Source: Tetmemena sp. SeJ-2015
Taxonomy: Eukaryota; Ciliophora; Spirotrichea; Sporadotrichida; Oxytrichidae
Reading direction: 5' to 3'
Length of the DNA: 64,000 bases
Assembly (NCBI GenBank): GCA_027382625.1
Contig: JAJKFJ010022898.1
Coordinates: 62,001 to 126,000, forward strand
The translations under genes were made by a program, and so were the position numbers. Shown piece by piece: positions 11,800-25,913 of this stretch (the first letter of the stretch is position 1; each line of letters begins with the position of its first letter). The notes beneath the pieces are model-generated. The model did not search any database. It saw only the letters and a program-made list of their open reading frames with translations, and had not been told where the DNA came from.

Positions 11800-12464
11800 T
11801 ATTATTAATCCTATTGTGTCTTGAGTGCTTAAAGTCTTACTATCTGGATTCATTGCACCTTTGCTTCAACTATTATTAATGGTTTTAGAAAAATCGCCAC
11901 TCGACTTAACTATCTTTTCTTAAGCGCATTCTCCATTCAATTTCCATTTTCCATTATTTTGTTCTTTTTGCCTCTAGTGATATTTCAGAAGCTTCACCTG
12001 AAAGCAATGTTTTATTTTCCCGATCTGAGCTTCCAAATATTTTGGGTACTGACTATGGCTGAATATCATAATCACATTCAACGAATCTCCTATTTTATCC
12101 TGCAATTTAGAATGACTCCTATTCATCTTGACTAATTAGCTTTCAAGGTGTGCTCTGCCATTTACTTGCATCTGCTGCTTATTTATTGCTCCAAACGTAT
12201 CTTAATGCTATTCCCATGCATGTTTACATATTCTGGACTTGCTACCATTTTTTATTATCTTTTTCTCCCAAAGATCCTAAATATGAATTGCCTTTCCCTT
12301 CTGCAAATTGGAATTTGAAATGAGTTCTTTTGCATCTCTCCATGTTTATTAGCTAAAATTATATTAATAAAATAATCATTTGGAATATAAGTTACTCCTG
12401 TTGCAATAATTAATAAGATAAAACAGTCATTCATTGAAGCTCGCTTTCTCAAATAGCCTTTCAT
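11800..12464 (-). CDS. Possible coding DNA inside the inverted-repeat element
   Basis: From 12464 downward a minus-strand frame begins MKGYLRKRASMNDCFILL and continues as basic, Gln-rich protein (FGRKRQQKMVASPEYVNMHG) to a TGA near 12120. A second frame then carries SHSKLQDKIGDSLNVIMIFS and continues to about 11870. This looks like one gene interrupted once, but I recognise no domain, and no DDE or tyrosine-recombinase signature is visible. Confidence 0.35.
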
Positions 12465-12486
12465 TTCAGAATTTTAAACGTACGAT

Positions 12487-12541
12487 AGTTAAGAGTTGAT
12501 TTAATATAAAATTTTGAAAAATCAATAGCATTATCTTAATA
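12487..12541 (-). repeat. Right terminal inverted repeat
   Basis: Reverse complement of 11362-11416 with one visible mismatch. Confidence 0.85.
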
Positions 12542-12650
12542 TCCCCTTGCTTCATTTCAGCGCTCATTCACCAGCCAACGGAGTATTAAACCAGAAAGCC
12601 TTCATGGAAAGGGTGACCAGTGCCTAGTGCCGGTCTGGTGTCTCCTGAAT
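12542..12650. ncRNA. GC-rich block, right part
   Basis: Continues the GC-rich composition interrupted by the inverted-repeat element. It contains complementary segments (ACCAGA... and ...GGTCTGGT; GGAG... and ...CTCC) that could close a stem. It may be the 3' part of one structured RNA with 10979-11359. Confidence 0.3.
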
Positions 12651-13267
12651 TTTAGCTTTCTAATTTAATAATATGATAATACATAATTCAAAAGTGGCAT
12701 ATAATTATTTAATATTTTCCTTTATCTTTATCTGAAAATATAAAAATCTTAAGATTAAAAAATTGACTAAATTTCCTCAAAATTACTAAATGGATTTAAA
12801 ATTTATTCAATTACTACCTTATTAAATTTGGTTTAATTAATTATACCCTTTTTAATTTTTGCCAATATCAGTAATATAAAGGAAGTTTAAAATTGAATTA
12901 ATGCTTTTTTTAATCTAACAGGCTTATAAAAAACAGCATAAAATTTTCATATATTGCATTCATGAATTTCAAATATTAAATAGTTTTACTCTATAGCTTA
13001 ATTAGCAGTAAAAATTATGCATTGGAGGTCATAAAATATTTTAATGGAAGGTATTTTGGAAAACAATTTCTTTTTAATTTGGCTTTTGCTTTAGATTATC
13101 CACTAAAACAAGCTGTTAAAAATCATTTCACTTCTTTAATTAAAAAAAAATACTTCAAAAATTATCATTAGGGCAAAATATATTTTTTTAATAAACAATA
13201 TCAGTGTATGTTTTGTGAGATGAATAATAAGATTTCTTATTAAAAGAATTTTATCAAAGAAAATTAA
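12651..13267. other. AT-rich intergenic DNA
   Basis: Very AT-rich. No supported gene seen. Confidence 0.5.
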
Positions 13268-13786
13268 TCAATAAATAGAGCAGTAGTAGTTAGTAGATGA
13301 GTCATTATATGTTATTGGGGTGTTCTGATTTTTACTGCCTACTTATATGAAATCGCTAGAAACAGTTTGAGAATTAACTTCCGATTCAATATTGATGGTG
13401 TTATGAGAAGGCTATTTCTAATGCTGTTGAGGCTTTAACTACTGCTACTATTATATTTACATTTATTATGCTTGAGTATTTTAGAATTTTTCTTTTTTCT
13501 TAGCTGATCCTTTTTATTATTCTTTGAGCTATTTGTCTTGGAGAGAGGCACATTTGGCTAACTAAGCATAGTGTTGAGAAATAATCGTTGGAAGGTTTAG
13601 ATTCTCTATCGCTTTGAGAGAATTGGTAATAGTAGTGAGACATGCCTGTATTTATATCATCTCTTTGGTTTCAGGCAATTCAGCGCGCCTGATTTTGCCT
13701 CTTAAAGTATTAATCTTTTCTGGTATATCATTGATGGACCTTAAAGCCCGAAGGGATTCTTCTTCCTTTTTCTAAAATTAATTCAT
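13268..13786 (-). CDS. Small Q-rich protein with C-terminal CaaX-like box (copy A)
   Basis: Uninterrupted frame from ATG 13786 to TGA 13268-13270, 172 residues. The N-terminal half is helical and charged (MNQFQKKEEESLRALRSIN...), followed by a Lys/Gln-rich linker with QQQQQ. It ends NYYCSIY, so the last four residues are Cys-Ser-Ile-Tyr, the layout of a prenylated CaaX tail. Two similar genes follow on the same strand, one starting alike (MNQ) and both ending alike. Inference: a lipid-anchored family of unknown function. No IES is needed, unusual for this window. Confidence 0.7.
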
Positions 13787-14583
13787 TTTAAGGAAAATAA
13801 AGAAGGTTATTGTTATAGTGATTATAAATATTTATTTATGAAATCATAGTTTATTATATACTTATTGGAATAATTAATAAGACAACAATATATAAAAGAG
13901 GAATTACTTATCCTGTCTTATAGGACGCTTGAAGTTATGATACTCAAGAGCATTAAATTAAGTTAAATGTTTTATTTAACCTCCCCCCCACTGCTTATAT
14001 AGAGTATATAGGCAAAAGGTTTCTAATCCAACATCTATCAATAAATTCTGATTATCTTAAAGAAAGGATATTTTTAGTCATGTTAACCCCAAGATTAAGA
14101 TATCGGCTGCTTGATTTTTCAAAGCGCTATTTCTTGATATTGGTGGACTCAAGATATCATACATTTGTAATCAAATTAAAATGATTTTAAATTTACTAGA
14201 AGCATCCACAATCATTCACACTTTTCATTGAAGATACAGTCAGAGATATTTTTCACAATCGCCGCCCTGAGCGCACTCAATTAATACGAAACTCTAAATT
14301 ACATCCCTCAATTTACATGCGAGCAAGACTGAATTTATAGTGCTAAAATTATAAAAATCTCTACTTTAGGGATTTGTATGTATTTACTATAAAACTCTAT
14401 CTCAAGATATTACATTAAATCTCTAGATATTTTCACAATAAATTGGAAAGTATGTTCTCTCTTAAAATCAGCACTTACCTCTATATCAAATTAAGTATGT
14501 AGGAAAATTATTCTGACTTCAAATAAGCTAAAAGGGAAGGATTTTTATGTGATAAAATTTTGATCAAATCAAAATTCTTTAAA
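13787..14583. other. AT-rich intergenic DNA
   Basis: No supported coding frame seen. Confidence 0.45.
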
Positions 14584-14820
14584 ATGGATATGGCAGATGA
14601 GCAAAGGTATTAATGCCTTATTTGCTCACTTGTCACTAGTCTTGAGACCTTGAACAAATGTATTAAAGACATGGAAGAATTTCTATAGACAAGACAAAGA
14701 CATAATAAGTTTAAGGTTTAGCAAAAGATTTTAGACAGTACATAGATTAAACTAGGAGATTAATAAAAAAGATTTGTTATCATAAAATAATTTATCAAAG
14801 AAAATAAATCAATATATTGA
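14584..14820 (+). CDS. Possible small protein, 78 residues
   Basis: ATG 14584 to TGA 14818-14820, starting MDMADEQRYQCLICSLVTSL with charged helical content after it. It overlaps the 3' end of the minus-strand gene at 14809 by 12 bp. Without homologues this could be chance, but the length without TGA and the composition favour a gene or a fragment of one. Confidence 0.35.
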
Positions 14821-15348
14821 ACAATTGTAATTTACATTTGTGTTATTATAAGTATTTGTGGAGAAATCATCACGGCTTTATTCTTATTTGAAAACTCCTC
14901 CTTACAGATGAGTATTCACTACTTAATCAGTGCCTAAGATTTAAGTAGGAGGCTACTCCTTTAGACCCTGCAGCTCCTACTGCTTAATCAAAGTTTCTTG
15001 CAACCTCTCTTGCTCTATTTATTCCATAGCGGCCTTCAATTCTCTAGCTTCTTGCCGGATTGATTTGATATATTTGACGTGGTCTACTCTTTGGGCTCCA
15101 TGAAGATTCCCATTAGTTATGAAGCCTTCGAAGTCAATAATGTCTATCTCAGTGAACTTAATCTCTCTTATAGCTGAAGAGGCCGCCGAGATTTTAGTCA
15201 AGTTCTACATCAAGATCTTGAATTCATCAGTTATAGGAAGACCTGCGCTCTCGAGCATTTTTTAAAAGTTGCTTACTCTTTAATGGAAGACTTTAACATA
15301 GTTTAAAGCCTACAAAGCTTCTCTAAAGTCCTCTTTTAATTAATTCAT
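14809..15348 (-). CDS. Small Q-rich protein with C-terminal CaaX-like box (copy B)
   Basis: Uninterrupted, ATG 15348 to TGA 14809-14811, 179 residues. It starts MNQLKEDFREALQALNYVKV, has a helical core (YIKSIRQEARELKAAMEQIE) and a polar linker, and ends NYNCSIY. The end is nearly the same as in copy A (NYYCSIY), as is the sequence around the stop (TTTATCAAAGAAAAT). It is probably a diverged tandem duplicate with the same predicted lipid anchor. Confidence 0.7.
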
Positions 15349-15654
15349 TTTATAGAAAATAAAAAATTTTATTTTTATAAGAGTTTATAAATATTTGTTA
15401 AGTTTTATTGATCATTATATTCAATGAATTATTTCCTGAATAAAATAGTTAGATTTAATTTAATCCTCAAAATGAATGAAAAACATTCTTTTAATTATTG
15501 AGAGGGCTTGTAAGCTCAAGCCCATTTTGATAGAAGTATACAAGCTATTTAAGCAATCGCTTTTGCTTAGCGCAATATCGAACTTAGATATATTTATTTT
15601 TTAAGAATACAGCAACTGATTCAACATTCATGGTGAGTTATAGCAGCGGCTCTT

Positions 15655-16023
15655 TCATAAAGCAGCTAGAATCAATTTGCCATATGGAGTAGATACCTAA
15701 CTCAGGACTTCATCTCTCAACCTCATAACTCTCTCGATGTCTCGCCCAAATTATTGAAGTCATTGAAGAATTAAACTAGGCTTACCTCCCGGAAGTGCAT
15801 GCATATTCAAAATAAGAGAGGAAAACTTTAGTAGGAGGAGTATTAGGGAAAATGACGCAAAATTTAGTTGGGCAGAGTATCTGTGAATGACTTCAGCTTT
15901 ATACAATTTCTCAAAAATTGCAAGCATTTTCTTTTTACCTCTGCTAATATAAAAAGCGAAGGGGAGTTTTTTAGAACTGCCCAAATGTGTAGTCGAATTG
16001 CCTATACTTGAATACTTTCTCAC
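15655..16023 (-). CDS. Uncertain coding region, unrecognised
   Basis: Two TGA-free pieces on the minus strand. From 16023, MRKYSSIGNSTTHLGSSKKL leads to KKKMLAIFEKLYKAEVIHRY, which resembles the start of small-subunit ribosomal protein uS8 only loosely. Then RDIERVMRLRDEVLS leads to TGA 15655-15657. The middle is hydrophobic and may be an intron or IES. Assignment is speculative. Confidence 0.35.
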
Positions 16024-16131
16024 CCTTACTCAAGTGCATCTATTGAAGACAATTAGCTCACATAACCCCTCAGATTTTTGGGGAAAGATATTTAAAACAT
16101 TAATTAGAAATCAAATTAGAAGAATTTACTG

Positions 16132-16626
16132 TCAAAATATTAGGCAAAAATAATTGTTTATATTTTTGATTTTTGAGCTGTGTTTAGTTTTTGAGTCGTT
16201 TCCGGTTAACACAATTTGTTGATTGCCATTATTTTGATTTCTGCCACTTGAAGAGTCCTATATTCCAGTCATTATAGATCCTGAGCCATAACTAGCAGAA
16301 TTGCCTCCTCCAACATTTTGAGCTCCATTTCCCTGGCTGAGTAAAAGTCTTTGGTAATGCGCTGCTCTTTCAAGGACATCAATCTGTTTTCCTGCCTATA
16401 AGTGAACATAATCATTAGCATCAGGAGCAGTGAATTATATTCTCTCTAAGTTCGAGCAGGCTATTTCTATTGCCTATAAGTTAGCTAGTGCTAAAACTAT
16501 TTCAGGAGACAAAGGCATTTGAGATTGCTGAAGCTGCTTTGAAATTTCCTGCAACAGACTTTTCAGAGTATGCTGAGATAACCTCGCAATGGAAACATAA
16601 GCATCAGTGTCGACTTTCAAATTCAT
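16132..16626 (-). CDS. Small protein with C-terminal CaaX-like box (copy C)
   Basis: Uninterrupted, ATG 16626 to TGA 16132-16134, 164 residues. A helical N-terminal domain (MNLKVDTDAYVSIARLSQHT) is followed by a Gly/Ser/Asn-rich linker and the end NNYFCLIF. The terminal Cys-Leu-Ile-Phe is a CaaX layout and the preceding Asn/Tyr residues match copies A and B. All three lie on the minus strand within 3.4 kb. Similarity is confined to the ends and the overall layout. Confidence 0.7.
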
Positions 16627-17440
16627 TTTTAATTATTAAGACAAATTACTTTTTAAGATTTTATATTAAATATTTATTTTGCAAAAATGAAAGTTATCAC
16701 TTTTTTGCTTAATTTTAAAGTGTACTTTTATATAATTTTTTGTATTAATTCTAAATATTTTTACTTTAATTAATAAGAATCTTTCAACTGCCTAATCTAC
16801 ATTCTGAAATAAAAATTCACTATATAATTAAAAGCATCCTGCGCTTAAATAATGCTAAAATGGTATCTATTAACCTAACTACGTGTACTTTTAATTTAAA
16901 GACGTCACTGTAATTTAAAGAGTTTTATAATGTAAAGATATATTCCTATAATAATATTCTCTATCTTATATTGGAGCATTATGGATGGCAGAATTAAAAC
17001 TGTTTAATAACACATATAAATAAGAATATTAGATTTAAACTTTAAAAATTAACTCTTAATTTACTTTAAATAAACCTCCCTTTCATATTTTCTATGTAAA
17101 GCATTACTAAGCAAGTTATAAGTTTAGAGGTAAATTAAATCATTTTAAAACAATTTTTAATGTCAGTATACTCGGGCTTCTCAACAAGGCAATATGAAAC
17201 AATTATAAAGATAAGTTGAAATTTTTTAAAAAAATAAATGAAACTATGTATGACTAACTCGTAGAAAAACTTATTCAAATCCTGGCAGAGAAAATACTCA
17301 ACATCTATTCGGGTCGTAAGTAACAACAGTCTTATCTCTATCTAATTAAGCGGAACTAATTAGCACCATGGATTTCTTAAAATCTTTCCTCACATCTCTA
17401 TTTCTATAAAACTCCTTAATACAATTTTGCAACAAATGAA
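16627..17440. other. AT-rich intergenic DNA
   Basis: No supported gene on either strand. Short frames here are rich in Phe/Ile/Tyr as expected from AT-rich DNA. Confidence 0.45.
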
Positions 17441-20175
17441 ATTAACCTCAAGGGTATAGATCTTTAAGATGAGTGATTGTTCGCCAAGAAGATAGTGAAA
17501 CTTCACCGAACACTCATCAAGCTAGAGTAGTCAAAGTATTTGCAACCCTTCATGTCCACTCCTTTGCAGCTGCTGGCTAACTACTTAGTTCAGAACTTTT
17601 CAGCTTCAGAGTCCACTGCGATTTCCTCTATTTCTTTCATTGAGTAAGTAGTGCTATAGCAGTAGCAGCAGTAAAAATTTAAGACCTTTAAGTTCCTAGT
17701 ATGAAAGTTTTAAAATACCCACTTATAGTTAGAATACGAAATCAATGAGGATTAATCAGTCACATCTCAGTGTTGACAGCTTTAAATTATATACAAGAGT
17801 TAATTATCTTTTGAGTCATTTAAAGAAGCTAAGATGGGAGGAAGCTGAGATAGTCAGCCATGCAACAAGAAATCTAGAATTCAAGATCAGGAAACCAATC
17901 CATCAACTTATTAAACTACCTCTTCTTTATTATGAACTTTTCTGGAATACAAGCTTAATTCGAAATCGGAAATCCTCATGACGCTTACAATAGTCTCCAC
18001 TCTATATCTCCAAATACCAAGGGCTAATCAAATGAAATTGAGAGTTAATCATTACTTATATAATCTAAGATTCTTAGAACTCATAAGTCAGGAAGCAGCT
18101 CAGGGAGCATCGTCCTTCAGAAAGCTGATTCCTTAGTGTCGAGAGATCTTTTGGGCAACACAGGTGATGCTTCTAATTCTCAGATCCTTGAAATGGAAAA
18201 CGAAGAAGAGGAAGAGGTTGATTCGAAATAGCTGACTCTTCACAAGCAAAGTAGCCTTGATGTATCTCATTTATCATTGCTTATATGAGTTTGAATGTAT
18301 CTGAAAATGCAGACTACAAACTGAAACAAGCAATTATAGTCGAGGGAGTATCTCTCAACTCTAAAAATTCCTCTCACCTTTCTTTTCAGGATGGTCACAC
18401 TAGTATAGGAGGGAATTTAAATAGGGACTTGCAAATGTTAAGGCCACAGCCGGCTATGCAAAAACATCAAGTCAATTCTGTCGATTCAAAAAGCAAGAGC
18501 AGCTCTAATTCCAGAGGCTAGAGAGGTTAGCAAAGTCTTCAGAGTTACTCAAATCAAAGTTAGAATGCTAAGTTTATTGGAGATAAAAAGAGCAAGAATA
18601 GCTAGAGTCTCATAGTTTAAGATAGGCAGCAGCAAACTACTCGCAGGAGTGATTTTCTCATTTGATCATATAAATTCTTATAATTGACTTAGTAAAAGAG
18701 AGTGATAGGTCATTCGTAAGTGAGAGAATAAGCCAATTAGGAGAGTACAGTAAGTAGCAAAATCTAGGTAGAATATGATCTTTACGGGGAGAGCAGCCTT
18801 GTTATGAATGGAGGAATGAACTCAAGGAATAATAAAAATATCAACATTAAGAAGAAGCTCAATCGTCTGAGTGAAAGAGAACTCTCGAATACTGCTGTGT
18901 TCAATACTGATGATGGACTCATGCCGAAGAGATACATCTAGTCTAAGAGTGAGCTCAAGAATTACACAGCCAAGATCTAGTTTAATTAAAGCTGATAATG
19001 GCTCCATATTTTTAACTTTAGTTACCTAAACGCTTATCAAAGATAACTGAGAGAAATTCTCTCAACTAAAGTAACTTAATCATCTCTGACCATTACTCTT
19101 TCAATGAGAACAAGAAGTCAGCAGATACTTCATCCTAAGAGAATTTAATATTCCTTCCTTAATAGACAGCAAATTAATGATCCTTGATGAATTTTCAACA
19201 AAGAATAACTTGATTTAGAGACCTCAAAATTTATCATAGCACTATCAAGCTAATAGCTACGCTTAGAACCAGAGAAATATGTCTTATCAGCTTCCAATTA
19301 TTCATAGAATATGTGTTCAATCACATTTTGATTGCTATTCATGCCAGAGAAGATCAAACAAGTAGCAGAATCAAAGCTTAAGACATGGAAATTATGTATA
19401 TCCATAAGACTCTAGGCACTCTTCAGAGATTATAAATTATTCATTATAATTAAGAGATTAGCTAATAGCAACCCATACTTTATTCCAAAGAGAGCAGTGA
19501 GAGCAGCTAATCATGCCAAAATATTCCTCTTAAATTAAAAAACTTGTCTTTGAATTTACTTTGAGACAAACAACCATGGCAAAATTTTAGGGCAGTCAAG
19601 GAATGAAAACTATTAACTGATTAGCATGCCAAGAACTTTGGATTAAACCAAGGCAGGGGCGCTCTCTAGCTGGGCAAGACTAATCTACTGAGTTCTTAAT
19701 TGAATGAGTTGCAGCATTCTAAATATAAGAGGACCATAATCTTAATTTCAATGATTAAATTGCATTAAAGAGCAACTGGCAATCGTTCTGAGCAGCGACA
19801 ATAAGCCAACAATAGTTAATTAAGAGAAAAGAGCAAATCTGTGAAATAGAAGAACAATCTCCTCTAAGTCTAAAGCGTTTAAATGAATCTTAGATTATTT
19901 TAAATGTCTTTAAAGCAAATATGGAGGAGGTAGCAGCAGACCAAACTTTTAAAGCAATCCAAAGTTTACATCAAACTCAGTTAATCAAAGGGCGGTTATG
20001 ATAAATTGCCCTTAATTTAATATTTTCAGTTTCTATAAATTACATTATAATTAGTTTAGCTTACCATCACCAGCCTTAGAATATGAAAAGGAAAATCTTA
20101 ATGATAAATGAAGATGAGCTTGAGGGTCTTAGGTCAGCCACTAGTATCAGCTCAATTGAATAACCTACTTAGTGA
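17440..20175 (+). CDS. Long Ser/Asn/Gln/Lys-rich protein, unrecognised, interrupted
   Basis: Several TGA-free plus-strand pieces of similar composition. Near 17480: FAKKIVKLHRTLIKLEQSKY then FMSTPLQLLANYLVQNFS and a poly-Gln run. 17980-18280: SGSSSGSIVLQKADSLVSRD and an acidic EEEEEVD. 18285-18660: VSENADYKLKQAIIVEGVSL. 18780-18990: KKKLNRLSERELSNTAVFNT. The end is DELEGLRSATSISSIEQPTQ at TGA 20173-20175. Frame changes between pieces are of the IES kind, but I did not place every pointer. The N-terminal piece may be helical. No enzyme domain seen; the rest looks intrinsically disordered. Confidence 0.55.
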
Positions 20176-20382
20176 ACCCATTCTAAATTATGATATAAGC
20201 TTAAGTTAAGATTAAATGCATTATCGATGTTTGTAAGGAGAGTGTTATTTTAGTTTAATTTATTAAGTTAAATAACGTGATAAAAACTATCGCTGGAACT
20301 TTGATAACACCTAACTTAGTACGGTTTAATAGCAGCCAGTCTTCCTTTGCGAAGAGACTCGCTTATATTGAATATTGATTTC

Positions 20383-22235
20383 TCAGAAGGTCTTGAGATT
20401 GGGGCTGACGTTGAAATGAGCAGAGGTTAGTCTCTTCACCTCCTCAAGAGTAGTCTCTTCAGCGATTTCAGAAAGCACCATCTCTCCTGTGCCTGCCTTG
20501 TCAAAGTTGAAAACTGCTAACTCAGTGATTAAAGTATCAACGACGCGCTTGCCAGTTAAGGGTAGATTGCAGTCTCTAAGAACCTTGTGAGATCCCTTTG
20601 CTGTGTGCTCCATTCTAAAATTCAAATCTGAAACTCACTTGGATCATTATACATTATTGATTGTAATGACAAGTTTCTTGGCACCAGTGACAAGGTCCAT
20701 AGCTCCACCGGGGCCCTTACCATCTTGCCTGGGATGATCCAGTTCGCGAGATCACCTCTCTCGGATACTTGGAGACCTCCAAGAATAGAGATATCCATCT
20801 TTCTGCCTCTGATCATAGCGAAGGATTGGGATGAGGGGAAGAAGGAAGCACCTGGTAATACGGTGACTGATTGCTTAAATTTAGAAGATCATTTTACAAT
20901 TTCATATTGCTTTCCAGCGTTAATGAGATCTGGGTCAATCATATGTTCCTTAGGGAAGGGGCCGAGTCCAAGAATACCGTTCTCAGATTGAAGAGTGATG
21001 TTTACACCTGGCTCAAGGAAGTTAGAGCAAAGGGTTGGGATACCAATACCTAGGTTAACATCAACTTATAAGCATTGATGATCAATTATACTAGAACATA
21101 CATGCCATCCTTAATTTCCTAAGCTGCTCTACGAGTCATCTTCTCTCTGGCCTTATCATCCTTGCCTACCTTTCCACTTGAGAAGGAGCCTGAAACTGTT
21201 CTGAATTCCAATCTTTTCTCATAGTTTTCACCCTTGATGATTCTATGGACATACACATCTGGCAAGTGGATTTACTGAATACTCCTACTTCATAAATATT
21301 ATAAGGAGAGGATTTCATCTGGTTCCAAAGCACCGATAGGTACTATCTCCTCAACTTCCACGATACATATCTTTCCAGCGACTGCACAGTCGGGGTTGAA
21401 GTTTCTTGCTGACTTTCTGAACTGAACGTTTCCCTTCTCATCAGCTCTCCATGCCTTAATGAGTGCGTAGTCTCCTATGATAGATCTCTCCAAGATGTAC
21501 TCACGATTATCATAAACGCGCTTCTCCTTCTTTTCGCTAATTTTAAGGGGCTTCTTGGGGTCCTTGGGATCGAACTGAAGTGGGAACCCACCCTCCTCAA
21601 CTAGGGTGCCTTGGCCGGTAGGGGTGAAGAAGGCTGGGATGCCTGCACCTCCAGCGCGAAGTTTCTCTGCCAATGTACCTTGGGGAACTAGCTCTAACTC
21701 TAGCTCTCCTGATAGATATTTACCTAAGTTTATAATGTGGGATCTTGAATGCAACTTTAAATAACGATTGTCTCTCAAACTCCTTATTCTCTCCTACATA
21801 GGAGGAGATCATCTTTCTGATTTGCTTGTTCTTGAGTAGCAGACCTAGTCCGCAGTCATCCACACCGCAGTTGTTTGAGACCACAGTAAGATCTTTCTGT
21901 CCTTGCTGCTTGAGTGAATCAATGAGTTTCTCGGGGATGCCACATAAGCCAAAACCACCAACGCACAATGTACTGCCGCTAGGGATGTCCTTAGTTGCCT
22001 ATCCAATAGAAACCCTTTTAATTTTAAAACCTTTATTTAATAGAGATAAGATGATTGAGAAACATTGAAGATGCTAGTCAGAGCTAAGATACTTACCTCG
22101 TGAGCGTTGGGGTACACCTTAGAAGAGAACAGTCTTAAAACTTAAAGAGTGAAAATATTTTTTAAGTCTCTGTGATGCGGTGATCTGTGTCTTGGTTAGG
22201 AAGAAAGATTTGCCGAGGATCTATCTGGAGAGCAT
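20383..22235 (-). CDS. OXCT1: Succinyl-CoA:3-ketoacid CoA-transferase, mitochondrial
   Basis: Transfers CoA from succinyl-CoA to acetoacetate in ketone-body use. ATG 22235 begins an Arg/Ser-rich mitochondrial presequence (MLSRQILGKSFF), then KVYPNAHE, the glycine-rich CoA-binding motif [54 protein letters not shown] and, in the second domain, NLGIGIPTL then [12 protein letters not shown] around the catalytic Glu. It ends [15 protein letters not shown] at TGA 20383-20385. Four IESs are placed (22131, 21718, 21268, 21057). A one-base frame break remains at about 20715 (GKMV | [10 protein letters not shown]), and another break lies at about 20640. With IESs removed the length matches the roughly 500-residue family. 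Confidence 0.9.
21057..21098. other. IES, pointer AACA
   Basis: AACA at 21057-21060 and 21095-21098. Removal joins DGMYV to NLGIGIPTL in the CoA-transferase. Confidence 0.8.
21268..21315. other. IES, pointer GGATTT
   Basis: GGATTT at 21268-21273 and 21310-21315. Removal joins LEPDEI to [10 protein letters not shown] in the CoA-transferase and removes an in-frame TGA. Confidence 0.85.
21718..21769. other. IES, pointer ATT
   Basis: ATT at 21718-21720 and 21767-21769. Removal joins NKEFERQ to [15 protein letters not shown], the correct family sequence. Confidence 0.8.
22131..22169. other. IES, pointer AGTCT
   Basis: AGTCT at 22131-22135 and 22165-22169. Removal joins the presequence (ITASQRL) to [11 protein letters not shown]. 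Confidence 0.75.
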
Positions 22236-22803
22236 AATAAATATAATATATAAGTCCAGAACACGATTTCACTCTTATAAAACTCAGCAGCCATTTAAAA
22301 ATCAAACCTCTACAGTCATACCCAATTAAATTCAATCAAACCTAGCTCTCATAGAGCTTTAATAAGAAAATCTCTTGTAATTATTAACCAAGGGGAAGTG
22401 AAATTTAATTTAGGACCATATATATTAGCGTGGCTGCGGGGAAAAATCTCATTTACAAAGAGAGACGTAGCTGTCTTACGAATCTTACTCAGCATATTTA
22501 CTAACCAACTATTTGCGAACATGCATTTTACATAACTTACTTCCCCCTAAATAAAAATAGCTTCCTCCCATAACTACTAAGTATATTCATGATTGAATAA
22601 GCTATCAACTCAAAGATGAAATAGCAAGATAGGGGTGATAAGAGAGATAGAGTTTAGACTTTGGTTGAGATGTTGATGATGATACTAGTCTGGTATTAAT
22701 TGATCGTGAGTACGTGGGGGTGGGGTAATGTATAGGATAGCAAGTTAGATATATAAAGAGTTGCGCTGTGAAATATTAATAAGTTAAATATCTAAAGAAC
22801 ATC
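22236..22803. other. Intergenic region between divergent genes
   Basis: It separates the starts of the CoA-transferase (-) and the first kinase (+), so it must hold both 5' flanks. No other gene seen. Confidence 0.6.
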
Positions 22804-25194
<2,391 letters not shown>

Positions 25195-25913
25195 GCTGTT
25201 TGAACAGGTGCGCGTGAAGGCTAGTACAGGTTCCTTCCCCGCTCCTCCATTTCTAATGTTCAAAATAAACTGCTCTCTAATCCATTACAAATTACTAATT
25301 GCTAGTAGTATGAAGTATGGATGAAAAGCTTTTTACTTGAATAATTTTTTTCTCGTGAATGATTGATAGAAGAGCTTTTAGTTGAATGAATGATTGATTA
25401 TATATGAGCTAAGACTTTGGCTGCTGTTCGCAGCCATTCGCACATTCATTGCTTTATTTTTTAAACGTTATCTCACTAAACAATATATTTAATATTATAT
25501 AGCACAACCAAACGAATCCTTAAAAGGGGACTCTCCCTCCCCTACCTTGCGCTCTCTCATTTTTAAGTCTAGATATTTATTTGCTTTTCTCGAGAATTAT
25601 AAAATTCAGGTTTGGATTGTTGATAGGAGGAAGATAACATTGAGAATTAATATTATAATTAAAGCAGGAGAATAAATTAATTTTTGCTTGTAATATAAAA
25701 TATATAATTTTCAGTAAATGAACTCAGTAATGATATCTTGATTTATATCTTTAAATTCATAATCTTATCAATATTAATTTGACGAAGAGTATAAATGAAT
25801 GAGGTTTAAATTTATGGTTATCTAAATAAAAAGTTGTAATCGCCTGCATGGGAGGTAGATTAAGTTTCATGTGAGGAATAAGTTAATCATTTTCATAGCT
25901 CTCTGTTGTAATT
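25195..25913. other. AT-rich intergenic DNA
   Basis: 3' flank of the first kinase and of the minus-strand CAP segment. No gene seen. Confidence 0.5.

Larger units (their letters stand above)
11362..12541. mobile_element. 1.18-kb element with 55-bp terminal inverted repeats
   Basis: Positions 11362-11416 and 12487-12541 are inverted copies of each other with about one mismatch, starting TATTAAGATAATGCTAT. The element is flanked by TCCC at 11356-11359 and 12542-12545, which could serve as pointer or target repeat. It sits inside the GC-rich block. The interior has TGA-free stretches on the minus strand but no transposase motif that I can see. It could be a germline-limited transposon relic or a large IES derived from one. 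Confidence 0.7.

Noticed and set aside
20622..20991. Frames on both strands over the CoA-transferase suggesting extra genes
   Set aside because: They are antisense or off-frame readings of conserved CoA-transferase sequence.
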